Of a stretch of 64,000 nucleotides of DNA, positions 18,231 to 26,476 are shown piece by piece; within the stretch, counting starts at the first letter, position 1; every line of letters starts with the position of its first letter. Position numbers and translations under genes: made by a program. This DNA comes from Pseudomonas gingeri (GTDB lineage: Bacteria > Pseudomonadota > Gammaproteobacteria > Pseudomonadales > Pseudomonadaceae): contig NZ_JACAQA010000016.1 in NCBI RefSeq assembly GCF_013385425.1, positions 21,931 through 85,930 on the forward strand, read 5' to 3'. Below the pieces are notes generated by a model. The model was not told the DNA's origin, did not search any database, and saw only the letters and a program-made list of their open reading frames with translations.

Positions 18231-21158
18231 ATGCCCAAAGGATTGAAACGCGCCCTCGGCGCCTTGTTGACCGGCCTCGCGCTGTACACCGTGCTCGGGT
18301 TCCTGATCATCCCCGGTGTTGGCCTGCGTATCGCCAACCAGCAACTGGCGCACTACGCCACGGTGCCCGCCAGCCTGCAGCGCCTGGAGTTCAATCCTTT
18401 CAGTCTCGAGCTGACCCTGTGGGGACTGAATATCGGTGAACCGGGCAAGGAACAGGTCGCGTTCGAGCGTCTCTACGTCAACCTGCAGATCGACAGTCTC
18501 TGGACCCACGCCCTGCACCTGGTCGACATCCAGCTGGACAAGCCCAACACCGAGGTGACGTTCAGCAAGGACGGCACCCTGAACCTCGCCCAGTTGTTCA
18601 AGCTGCCACCGAGCGAACCGACCCCGGCCGACCCCAACAGCAAGCCCTTCCCGGTGCGCATCGACCAGATCGAACTGGCCGGCGGGCGCCTGCATTTCCA
18701 GGACCTGCGCCCCAGCGAGCCGATCGAGTTCACCTACACCCCGATGGACCTGGCGCTGAAGAACCTCAGCACCCTGCCTGAAGACAACGCCGCCATGACC
18801 CTGGTGGCCATCGGTGGCGATAGCGGACGGATCGACTGGAAAGGCAACTTCAGCCTGGTGCCAGTGGCTTCCGAGGGCTCGCTGAAGATCAGCGACAGCC
18901 ATATGAAAGGCTGGTGGCCCTATGTGCGCGATGCCCTGCCACTGGTACTCGAGGACGGTGTCATCAACCTCAGCACCGACTACAAGTTCAGCCTCGCCAA
19001 AGACACCGAGCTGCTGCTGAGCAACACCGCCGTCAGCGTCGCGCCCTTCGCCATGAAGGCGCCGGATGGGCGCCCGCTGGTACGCCTGGAGCGCCTGGAC
19101 GTCAGCGAAACCAGCGTCGACCTGTCCAAGCAGCAGGTCGTGGTCGGCAAGATCCGCAGCAACAAGCTCGAAACCTGGGCCGCCCGCGAGAAGGACGGGC
19201 AACTCGACTGGCAGAAACTCTTCGCCTCACAGCCGGCCAAACCGGCGCCCAAGGAAGCACCGGCGGCCTCCGACACGGCCAAGACCGAACCGCCGGCGCC
19301 GAGCAAGCCCTGGCAGGTCCTGCTCAAGGATGTGCAACTGCGCGACTACCGCGTGCACCTGGCCGACCGCGCGCCGAAAACCCAGGTGGCCCTGGAGCTC
19401 GGTCCGCTGAACCTGGACCTGGAAAACTTCGACAGCCTCAACCAGTCACCCTTCACCCTCAAGCTCGACACCGGGCTGGGCAAGCAGGGCAAGATTCTCG
19501 CCAGCGGCGAAGTCAACCTGAGCCCGATCAGCGCCAAGCTCAAGGTCAATACCCAGGACATCGACCTGCGGGTGGCCCAGGCCTATGTCGAGCCGTTCAT
19601 GCGCCTGGAAGTGCGCAGCGGCATGCTCGGCAGCGATCTCGCGGTCAATCTGAAAAGCGTCGACCCGCTGGCCTTCAGCGTGACCGGCAAGGCCCAGGTC
19701 GACCAGTTGCACACCCTCGACACCCTCAAGAGCCGCGACTTCGTGAAGTGGCAGAAGCTGACGATCGATGGCCTGAGCTATCAGCACGGTGACAGCTTGT
19801 CGATCGACAAGGTCAACCTGCTGCAACCCTATGCCCGCTTCATGATCAACGACGATCGCACCACCAACATCGATGACCTGCTGATCCCGCAACCGCCGGC
19901 GAGCAAGTCGGCGGAAAAAGCCAAGGCGCAACCCACGGCATCCAGCAGCAAGCCGCTGGGTATCCACATTGGCGGTATTGCCATCAATGACGGCTCGGCC
20001 AACTTTGCCGACTTCAGCCTGACCCCGCACTTCGCCACGGCGATCCAGCAGCTCAACGGCCAGATCGGCACCATCGACAGCCGCCAGCCGAAACCGGCCG
20101 GCGTCGATATCAACGGCAAGGTCGATCGTTATGCGCCGGTCACCATCAAGGGCGCGCTGAACCCGTTCGACCCGATGGCCAGCCTGGATATCGCCACCAG
20201 CTTCAAGCGCGTCGAGCTGACCACGCTGACCCCCTACTCCGGCAAGTTCGCCGGCTACCGCATCCGCAAGGGCCGGCTCAATCTTGACGTGCACTACCTG
20301 ATCACCAAGGGCCAGCTGAAAGCCGAAAACAAACTGGTGGTCGAACAACTGCAACTGGGTGAGAAGGTCGACAGCCCGGATGCCGTGGACCTGCCGATCA
20401 AGCTGGCGATTGCCCTGCTCAAGGACTCCGACGGCAACATCTCCATCGAACTGCCGGTGAGCGGCGACCTCAACAACCCGCAGTTCAGCGTGATGCCGAT
20501 CATCTGGCAGACCCTGCGCAACCTGATCGTGCGGGCCGCCACCGCGCCCTTCAAGTTCATTGGCGGGCTGATCTCCGGGGGCGACGCCCAGGACCTCAGC
20601 AACGTGTCCTTTGCTCCCGGCTCCAGCGAGCTGAGCAGCGATGCCCAGTCGTCCCTGACCAAGCTGGCGGCGGCCCTGAAGGAGCGTCCCAACCTGCGCC
20701 TGGAAATCGAAGGCACCGCGGCCCAGAGCAGTGACGGCGCGTTGATCGCCCAGCAGCGCCTGGATCGCGAATACCAGGCCACCTACTACAAGATGCTCCA
20801 GCGTCGCGGTGACAAGGTGCCGGCCCAGGCCTCGATGCTCCAGGTGCCGGAAGGAGAGAAAGCGCCGATGCTCGAAGGCATCTACCGCACCCTGCTCAAG
20901 CAGCAACCACCTGCCGAGTGGGCCAAGCTGGGTAACGACGAGCGCAGCGCCAAACTGAAGGCCGGGGTGATCACAGCCTGGAGCGGCAATGAGCCGCTGC
21001 TGCGCAAGCTCGGCCAGGACCGCGCCAGCAGCATCAAGGACTTCCTGGTGGACAAGGGCCAACTGGCCGATGACCGCGTGTACCTTATCGACGCCAACCT
21101 CGGCGATGCGCAGAAAGATGGCAGTGTCGTGACCCCGTTGCATCTGGATAGCGAGTAA
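18231..21158 (+). CDS. Large DUF748 envelope protein with OmpA-like C-terminal region
   Basis: The 975-residue protein starts with a positively charged tip and one hydrophobic helix (about residues 8-30), then a long periplasmic region with repeated beta-rich segments. This is the AsmA/DUF748 type of architecture now linked to lipid transport between membranes. Near the C terminus, a stretch with S-F-A-P-G-S-S-E-L and later R-L-E-I-E-G-T-A-A resembles an OmpA peptidoglycan-binding domain. A low-complexity A/P/K linker (about residues 330-360) divides the protein. The ATG at 18231 is chosen because it puts the helix at the N terminus. The DUF2845 gene follows two bases after the stop, so the two are surely co-transcribed. 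Confidence 0.85.
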   Translation: MPKGLKRALGALLTGLALYTVLGFLIIPGVGLRIANQQLAHYATVPASLQRLEFNPFSLELTLWGLNIGEPGKEQVAFERLYVNLQIDSLWTHALHLVDIQLDKPNTEVTFSKDGTLNLAQLFKLPPSEPTPADPNSKPFPVRIDQIELAGGRLHFQDLRPSEPIEFTYTPMDLALKNLSTLPEDNAAMTLVAIGGDSGRIDWKGNFSLVPVASEGSLKISDSHMKGWWPYVRDALPLVLEDGVINLSTDYKFSLAKDTELLLSNTAVSVAPFAMKAPDGRPLVRLERLDVSETSVDLSKQQVVVGKIRSNKLETWAAREKDGQLDWQKLFASQPAKPAPKEAPAASDTAKTEPPAPSKPWQVLLKDVQLRDYRVHLADRAPKTQVALELGPLNLDLENFDSLNQSPFTLKLDTGLGKQGKILASGEVNLSPISAKLKVNTQDIDLRVAQAYVEPFMRLEVRSGMLGSDLAVNLKSVDPLAFSVTGKAQVDQLHTLDTLKSRDFVKWQKLTIDGLSYQHGDSLSIDKVNLLQPYARFMINDDRTTNIDDLLIPQPPASKSAEKAKAQPTASSSKPLGIHIGGIAINDGSANFADFSLTPHFATAIQQLNGQIGTIDSRQPKPAGVDINGKVDRYAPVTIKGALNPFDPMASLDIATSFKRVELTTLTPYSGKFAGYRIRKGRLNLDVHYLITKGQLKAENKLVVEQLQLGEKVDSPDAVDLPIKLAIALLKDSDGNISIELPVSGDLNNPQFSVMPIIWQTLRNLIVRAATAPFKFIGGLISGGDAQDLSNVSFAPGSSELSSDAQSSLTKLAAALKERPNLRLEIEGTAAQSSDGALIAQQRLDREYQATYYKMLQRRGDKVPAQASMLQVPEGEKAPMLEGIYRTLLKQQPPAEWAKLGNDERSAKLKAGVITAWSGNEPLLRKLGQDRASSIKDFLVDKGQLADDRVYLIDANLGDAQKDGSVVTPLHLDSE

Positions 21159-21160
21159 GC

Positions 21161-21454
21161 ATGCTCAAGCCCGTGATGTTCAGCCTGGCGCTGGCGTTGC
21201 TCGCCGGCCAGGCCCAGGCCGACACCCTGCGTTGCGGCAGCCAGTTGATCAGCGTGGGGGACAGGAAGTCAGAGGTGCTCGACAAATGCGGCGAGCCGCG
21301 CTCCCAGGACCTGGTGGGCTATCAGCGCAGCTTCGACCGGCGCACCGAGGTGCAGATCGAAGAGTGGGTCTATCCGCAGAGCGGTGGCATGGTCCAGTAC
21401 CTGCGCTTTGTCGGCGGACGCCTGGAGCGTATCGACAGCAAGCGCGGTAACTGA
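21161..21454 (+). CDS. Small periplasmic DUF2845 protein
   Basis: The 97-residue precursor has a clear signal peptide (M-L-K-P then a hydrophobic core ending A-Q-A) cleaved near residue 20. The mature part has Cys residues in L-R-C-G-S and D-K-C-G-E-P, with the pattern D-R-K-S-E-V-L-D-K-C-G-E-P typical of DUF2845. It may contain one disulfide. The fold resembles the small BamE/SmpA-like domain, but that is inference. It lies two bases after the DUF748 gene. The role is unknown. Confidence 0.85.
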   Translation: MLKPVMFSLALALLAGQAQADTLRCGSQLISVGDRKSEVLDKCGEPRSQDLVGYQRSFDRRTEVQIEEWVYPQSGGMVQYLRFVGGRLERIDSKRGN

Positions 21455-21469
21455 CAACCCATAATAAAA

Positions 21470-21498
21470 CAGGCCCCGACACACTGCGTCGGGGCCTG
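21470..21498. terminator. Bidirectional terminator between DUF2845 and BON genes
   Basis: An 11-base perfect stem CAGGCCCCGAC / GTCGGGGCCTG has a seven-base loop. The T-rich tail (TTTTATTAT) is on the minus-strand side, so it best serves the BON gene. It can also stop plus-strand transcripts. Confidence 0.88.
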
Positions 21499-21605
21499 TA
21501 GCTGGTCACTCCCTGTGACCCATCGCCTGAACATCAAGACTCGGCAAGCGTACTGCAACACCACTTGCTTCACCCTAAAGCGGGTTCAAGCGAGATCCTT
21601 GTGCG

Positions 21606-21959
21606 TTACTCGGTTTTCAAGCCAGCGGCCGAAACGTCTTTGACCCCTTTGATTTTCTTGGTGATGCTCACCGCGGTGTCTTTCTGTGCGGAGGTCACTG
21701 GGGTCATGGACGACAGGGAAACCACACCTTTGTTGGTTTCAACCTTGATGTCGGTACCCGGGATGCCTTTTTCGGTGACCAGGTCAGCTTTGACCTTGGT
21801 GGTGATCCAGGTGTCGGAAGTCTCTTCCTTGGCCTTGGTAACTTCACCAGCCGCGACAACCATTGGAGCCTGAGAAGTCGGTTGAGCGGCAAATGCGGCA
21901 TTGGCCAAGGTCAGGGTCAGAGCGGTGGCAGTGGCGGCAGCGATAGCGAACTTCTTCAT
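21606..21959 (-). CDS. Periplasmic BON-domain protein (OsmY-like)
   Basis: The 117-residue precursor starts M-K-K-F followed by an alanine/threonine-rich hydrophobic signal peptide ending A-F-A-A. The mature protein holds a single BON domain: D-T-W-I-T-T-K-V-K-A-D-L, then G-T-D-I-K-V-E-T-N-K-G-V-V-S-L-S, then a helix with I-T-K-K-I-K-G-V. Such proteins bind phospholipid and act in envelope stress. OsmY has two BON domains; this one has one. The 290 bases upstream (to 22250) are unusually AT-rich around 22040-22110, probably its promoter region. No other gene is seen there. Confidence 0.88.
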   Translation of the reverse strand: MKKFAIAAATATALTLTLANAAFAAQPTSQAPMVVAAGEVTKAKEETSDTWITTKVKADLVTEKGIPGTDIKVETNKGVVSLSSMTPVTSAQKDTAVSITKKIKGVKDVSAAGLKTE

Positions 21960-22201
21960 ACAAATAACTCCTGTTCTTCTGGAAAAGTCTGCGCCTGGAT
22001 CCTGGCGGCAGGGTTATCTGTTAGGTTGCAGGCGCTGTGCCAACCCACGAAAACAAAATAAAACCATAAAAATCAATAAGTTAAAATAAACTATAAAAAT
22101 CGGAATCGTGCAGATTGCATGACCGGCCGCCAAACTGCATGCAAGTTGCGGGTTTGCTCGGCGAGCCCCCCACTGAAATATCGGGCTTTTCCAGCGCCCA
22201 T

Positions 22202-22229
22202 AAAAAAGCACCCCGAAGGGTGCCTTTTT
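22202..22229. terminator. Terminator after pnp, probably bidirectional
   Basis: The six-base stem GCACCC / GGGTGC with a CGAA loop (22208-22223) is flanked by A6 on one side and T5 on the other, 27 bases after the pnp stop codon. Confidence 0.85.
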
Positions 22230-22250
22230 CAGCGAGAAGTCAAAGCGCGA

Positions 22251-24356
22251 TTAAACGCCCGACGCCTTGGCTGCTGCAACGTCCTTGATGGACAGCTTGA
22301 TACGGCCGCGGTTGTCCACGTCCAGTACCAGCACTTCCACTTCCTGGCCTTCTTTCAGGATATCGGTCACTTTCTCTACGCGAGCGTCGCTCAGCATCGA
22401 GATGTGAACCAGACCGTCCTTGCCTGGCAGGATGTTGACGAATGCGCCGAAGTCGACGATGCGCTCAACCTTGCCGACGTAGATCTTGCCGATTTCAGCT
22501 TCCGCGGTGATGCCCAGGACGCGCTGACGAGCCGCTTCAGCCGCTTCCTTGGTTTCGCCGAAGATCTTGATCGAACCGTCGTCTTCGATGTCGATCGAAG
22601 CCTTGGTCTCTTCACAGATCGCACGAATGGTCGCGCCGCCTTTACCGATGACATCACGGATTTTGTCGGTGTCGATTTTCATCGCGATCATGGTCGGAGC
22701 ATTTTCCGACAGCTCGGTGCGGGACTGACCAATGATCTGGTTCATCTGGCCGAGGATGTTCAGGCGCGCTTCCAGGGCTTGGCCCAGGGCGATCTCCATG
22801 ATCTCTTCGGTGATGCCCTTGATCTTGATGTCCATCTGCAGCGCGGTGACGCCTTTGGCGGTACCGGCTACCTTGAAGTCCATGTCGCCGAGGTGGTCTT
22901 CGTCACCCAGGATGTCGGTCAGGATGGCGAACTTCTCGCCTTCTTTGACCAGGCCCATGGCGATACCGGCAACCGGCGCCTTCATCGGCACACCGGCATC
23001 CATCAGGGCCAGGGAAGCGCCACAGACCGAAGCCATGGAGCTCGAACCGTTGGACTCGGTGATTTCCGAAACCACGCGGATGGTGTACGGGAACTCAGAA
23101 GCATCCGGCAGCATGGCCTGGACCGAACGACGGGCCAGACGACCGTGACCGATTTCACGACGACCCGCACCGCCCATGCGACCACACTCACCGACCGAGA
23201 ACGGCGGGAAGTTGTAGTGCAGCATGAAGGGGTCTTTTTTCTCGCCTTCCAGGGTGTCCAGCAGCTGTGCATCACGGGCAGTACCCAATGTTGCAACAAC
23301 CAGCGCCTGGGTTTCACCACGGGTGAACAGGGCCGAACCGTGGGTCTTGGGCAGAACACCGACTTCGATGTTCAGCGGACGTACGGTCTTGGTGTCGCGG
23401 CCGTCGATACGTGGCTTGCCGTTGACGATGTTTTCGCGAACGGTGCGGTATTCGATTTCGCCGAAAGCGGCTTTCACTTCGCTGGAGGAAGGCTGGCCTT
23501 CTTCACCGGACAGTTTGGCAACCACCTGGTCTTTCAGCTCGCCCAGACGCGCGTAACGGTCGGCCTTGACGGTGATGGTGTAGGCCTGGGAGATCGCGTC
23601 GCCGAACTCGGCACGGATCGCGCCCAGCAGGGCAGTGGCTTCTGGAGCGGCAGCCCAGGTCCAGGTTGGTTTGGCAGCTTCGGCGGCCAGTTCCTTGACA
23701 GCCTGGATAACCACTTGGAATTCGTCATGGGCGAACAGCACGGCGCCCAGCATCTGGTCTTCGGTCAGCTCTTTGGCTTCCGATTCAACCATCAGTACCG
23801 CTTCCGAGGTACCGGCAACGACCATGTCCAGGCTCGAAGCTTTCTGCTGCTCGTAAGTCGGGTTCAGCAGGTAGCCGGTGCTTTCATGGAAAGCCACGCG
23901 CGCGGCGCCGATCGGGCCATCGAAAGGAATACCGGAGATGGCCAGGGCTGCCGAGGTACCGATCATCGCAGCGATGTCCGGATCGGTCTTCTTGCTGGTG
24001 GAAACGACGGTGCAGACAACCTGCACTTCGTTCATGAAACCTTCAGGGAACAGCGGGCGGATCGGACGGTCGATCAGGCGCGAAGTCAGGGTTTCTTTTT
24101 CGGAAGGACGGCCTTCACGCTTGAAGAAGCCACCAGGGATCTTGCCGGCGGCGTAGGTTTTTTCCTGGTAGTGCACGGACAGCGGGAAGAAGCCTTTGCT
24201 TGGATCCGCTTGCTTGGCACCGACAACGGTCACCAATACGCTGACGTCGTCGTCAACGGTGACCAATACTGCGCCGGAAGCCTGACGGGCGATACGGCCT
24301 GTCTCGAGGGTGACGGTCGACTGACCGAACTGGAATTTTTTGATGACCGGGTTCAC
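22251..24356 (-). CDS. pnp: Polyribonucleotide nucleotidyltransferase (PNPase)
   Basis: PNPase degrades RNA 3' to 5' by phosphorolysis and is a degradosome partner. The 701-residue protein has two RNase PH-like cores, the second with G-R-D-T-K-T-V-R-P and G-E-T-Q-A-L. Then come a KH domain (I-G-K-G-G-A-T-I-R) and an S1 domain (Y-V-G-K-V-E-R-I-V-D-F-G-A-F-V). It starts at a GTG codon at 24356 with a TAGGA ribosome binding site, and I see no better ATG. It is the last gene of the rimP-nusA-infB-rbfA-truB-rpsO-pnp block. In E. coli, pnp is autoregulated through processing of the rpsO-pnp leader. The 211-base gap here could serve the same purpose. Confidence 0.98.
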   Translation of the reverse strand: MNPVIKKFQFGQSTVTLETGRIARQASGAVLVTVDDDVSVLVTVVGAKQADPSKGFFPLSVHYQEKTYAAGKIPGGFFKREGRPSEKETLTSRLIDRPIRPLFPEGFMNEVQVVCTVVSTSKKTDPDIAAMIGTSAALAISGIPFDGPIGAARVAFHESTGYLLNPTYEQQKASSLDMVVAGTSEAVLMVESEAKELTEDQMLGAVLFAHDEFQVVIQAVKELAAEAAKPTWTWAAAPEATALLGAIRAEFGDAISQAYTITVKADRYARLGELKDQVVAKLSGEEGQPSSSEVKAAFGEIEYRTVRENIVNGKPRIDGRDTKTVRPLNIEVGVLPKTHGSALFTRGETQALVVATLGTARDAQLLDTLEGEKKDPFMLHYNFPPFSVGECGRMGGAGRREIGHGRLARRSVQAMLPDASEFPYTIRVVSEITESNGSSSMASVCGASLALMDAGVPMKAPVAGIAMGLVKEGEKFAILTDILGDEDHLGDMDFKVAGTAKGVTALQMDIKIKGITEEIMEIALGQALEARLNILGQMNQIIGQSRTELSENAPTMIAMKIDTDKIRDVIGKGGATIRAICEETKASIDIEDDGSIKIFGETKEAAEAARQRVLGITAEAEIGKIYVGKVERIVDFGAFVNILPGKDGLVHISMLSDARVEKVTDILKEGQEVEVLVLDVDNRGRIKLSIKDVAAAKASGV

Positions 24357-24567
24357 GGTGTCCTACCTTCTTTTGTGGCTCTTGGGGAACTTGTCTTCTT
24401 GCGAAATTCTTGGGCAACGCCGGGAATCGGCCCGACTGTCATTGTCCGGGTGCTGTCTTCGGGTAAAGCAGGTGCTCAGATAAAACTTGAGGCTGGAAGC
24501 TTGCCATGCGCCGGCGGGAAACCCGCTGACGCACAGCAAACAACCAACCTCATAGCGCAATCGCTGA

Positions 24568-24837
24568 TTAGCGACGCAGACCCAGGCGACCGATCAGAGC
24601 GCTGTAACGGCTCACGTCCTTGCCTTTCAGGTAGTCCAGCAGCTTACGACGCTGGTTAACCATGCGGATCAGACCACGACGGGAGTGGTGGTCTTTACCG
24701 TTGGCCTTGAAGTGACCTTGCAGTTTGTTGATGTTGGCGGTCAGCAGTGCAACTTGCACTTCTGGCGAACCAGTATCACCAACGGCTTGCTGGTAGTCGG
24801 TAACGATTTGAGCTTTTTCTTCAACGCTGAGAGCCAT
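24568..24837 (-). CDS. rpsO: 30S ribosomal protein S15
   Basis: The 89-residue S15 binds 16S rRNA early in 30S assembly. The family blocks G-D-T-G-S-P-E-V-Q and D-H-H-S-R-R-G-L-I/L-x-M-V, plus the C-terminal Y-S-A-L-I-G-R-L-G-L-R-R, are all seen. The length is exactly usual. It sits between truB (143 bases upstream) and pnp (211 bases downstream), as in enterobacteria. S15 commonly represses its own translation through its leader RNA. I did not identify the specific fold here. Confidence 0.99.
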   Translation of the reverse strand: MALSVEEKAQIVTDYQQAVGDTGSPEVQVALLTANINKLQGHFKANGKDHHSRRGLIRMVNQRRKLLDYLKGKDVSRYSALIGRLGLRR

Positions 24838-24980
24838 GAGGCAATCCTTTTATCAAGAAACTGTTTCAAAAAAACAGTTTCAACAGGCCAGGGACAAATC
24901 CCTGTATCTATAAATGAGTAGTGACCGTGCCTGTTGACAGCCACCCTCTCCAGCCTGCTTTGACACAGGCTGGTTTCCGG

Positions 24981-25898
24981 TCATTCTGACCGAATCAGCC
25001 GACGCGGCGCGATGCGCCCGTCTTCGCTCACTTCACCGATACCGATAAAGCGACCGTTATGATCCTGTACCCGCACCATGCCGAACTTCGGCGCGTCCGG
25101 GGCACGTACCGGTTGGCCGTTGAGCCAATAGAACGCACTGTGCTCGGAAAAGTGCAGCAGCGGCCAGTCTAGCAGACCGCTGTCCGAAGGCATGAGGAAG
25201 CGATCAACCGCCTCGTTGCCGCCTTCGGCATGCACCGCCTCGAGCTCTTCCAGCGTGACGGTCTGGGCCAGGGTGAAAGGGCCGGCCTGGGTCCGTCGCA
25301 ATTCTGCCACGTACGCGCCACAACCGAGCTTCTCACCGATATCCTCCACCAGGGTACGAATATAGGTGCCCTTGCTGCAGTCCACCGCCAGCCGCGCAGT
25401 ATCGCCTTCGCAGGCGAGCAATTCCAAGCGCGCAATAGTAACAGAACGCGGTTCGCGCTCCACTACTTCACCGGCACGGGCGAGCTTGTACAACGGCTGT
25501 CCGTCACGTTTCAGCGCCGAGTACATCGGCGGTATCTGACTGATTTGACCGCGAAATTCCGGCAACACCGCTTCGATATCGGCACGACCAACGGTCACCG
25601 GGCGCGTCTGCAAAACCTCGCCTTCGGCGTCCGCGGTGGTGGTGGTCTTGCCCAGTTGCGCGAGGGTTTCGTAACCCTTGTCGGAATCGAGCAGGTACTG
25701 CGAGAACTTGGTGGCTTCGCCGAAGCACAACGGCAGCACGCCGGTGGCCAACGGATCGAGGCTGCCGGTATGGCCGGCCTTCTCGGCGTTGAGCAACCAG
25801 CGGACCTTCTGCAAGGCAGCGTTGGAAGTGAACCCCAACGGCTTGTCCAGCAGAATGATGCCGCTGACATTACGACGGATACGCTTGACCTGAGCCAC
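24981..25898 (-). CDS. truB: tRNA pseudouridine(55) synthase
   Basis: TruB makes pseudouridine at position 55 in the T-loop of tRNAs. The 305-residue protein has the catalytic aspartate in G-S-L-D-P-L-A-T-G, the K-G-T-Y-I-R-T-L block and a C-terminal PUA-like domain. Translation begins at a GTG (25898), three bases after the rbfA stop, so the start is probably coupled to rbfA termination. Gene order is conserved. Confidence 0.97.
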   Translation of the reverse strand: MAQVKRIRRNVSGIILLDKPLGFTSNAALQKVRWLLNAEKAGHTGSLDPLATGVLPLCFGEATKFSQYLLDSDKGYETLAQLGKTTTTADAEGEVLQTRPVTVGRADIEAVLPEFRGQISQIPPMYSALKRDGQPLYKLARAGEVVEREPRSVTIARLELLACEGDTARLAVDCSKGTYIRTLVEDIGEKLGCGAYVAELRRTQAGPFTLAQTVTLEELEAVHAEGGNEAVDRFLMPSDSGLLDWPLLHFSEHSAFYWLNGQPVRAPDAPKFGMVRVQDHNGRFIGIGEVSEDGRIAPRRLIRSE

Positions 25899-25901
25899 CG
25901 A

Positions 25902-26318
25902 TTACTCCCGACCGTCTTCTGGAAGGGTGTCTTCTGGAGCCGCGCCGTCGACATGTTGATTGTCTTCGGCCACGGCGCGCTCGATCAGCGCCGACAGGTG
26001 GGCACCACGCACGACGCTTTCGTCGTAGTGGAAGTGCAACTGCGGCACGCTGCGCAGCTTCATCTCGCGAGCCAGTTGCATGCGCAGGAAGCCCGCCGCC
26101 GCGTTGAGCACCTTGATGCTCTGGGCGATGTCTTCCGGGTTGTCCTGGCCCATCACGGTGATGAAGATCTTCGCGTGGCCGACGTCACGGCTGACGTCGA
26201 CGGCGGTAATGGTGACCAGGCCGACGCGCGGGTCTTTGACTTCACGACGGATCAGTTGCGCGAGCTCACGCTGCATCTGGTCGCCGATACGTTGGGTACG
26301 GCTGTATTCTTTTGCCAT
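25902..26318 (-). CDS. rbfA: 30S ribosome-binding factor RbfA
   Basis: RbfA helps mature the 5' end of 16S rRNA and works in the cold. The 138-residue protein has the KH-type core with A-Q-L-I-R-R-E-V-K-D-P-R and A-K-I-F-I-T-V-M-G. The acidic, disordered C-terminal tail (A-P-E-D-T-L-P-E-D) is common in gammaproteobacteria. A 158-base gap to infB contains a strong hairpin around 26370-26409 without a U tail, probably a processing or stability element and not a full terminator. Confidence 0.97.
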   Translation of the reverse strand: MAKEYSRTQRIGDQMQRELAQLIRREVKDPRVGLVTITAVDVSRDVGHAKIFITVMGQDNPEDIAQSIKVLNAAAGFLRMQLAREMKLRSVPQLHFHYDESVVRGAHLSALIERAVAEDNQHVDGAAPEDTLPEDGRE

Positions 26319-26476
26319 GTCTTGTTACCTGTAGCTGCCCTGCGGTGAAACCCGCGGGTCTGAAAGCGGCAAACGCCCGGCCTGGCAGAAGCCGGACCGG
26401 GCGTTGCGTTTAGAGTCCTGACACCGTGCCGCGCATTTCAATGCGACGGCTCGGCGTGGCCCTTGAAGTGCGCGAG

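Noticed and set aside
22119..24659. 846-codon plus-strand frame opposite pnp
   Set aside because: It is antisense to a fully recognised PNPase and extends into the rpsO region; low-complexity D/H/G-rich translation.
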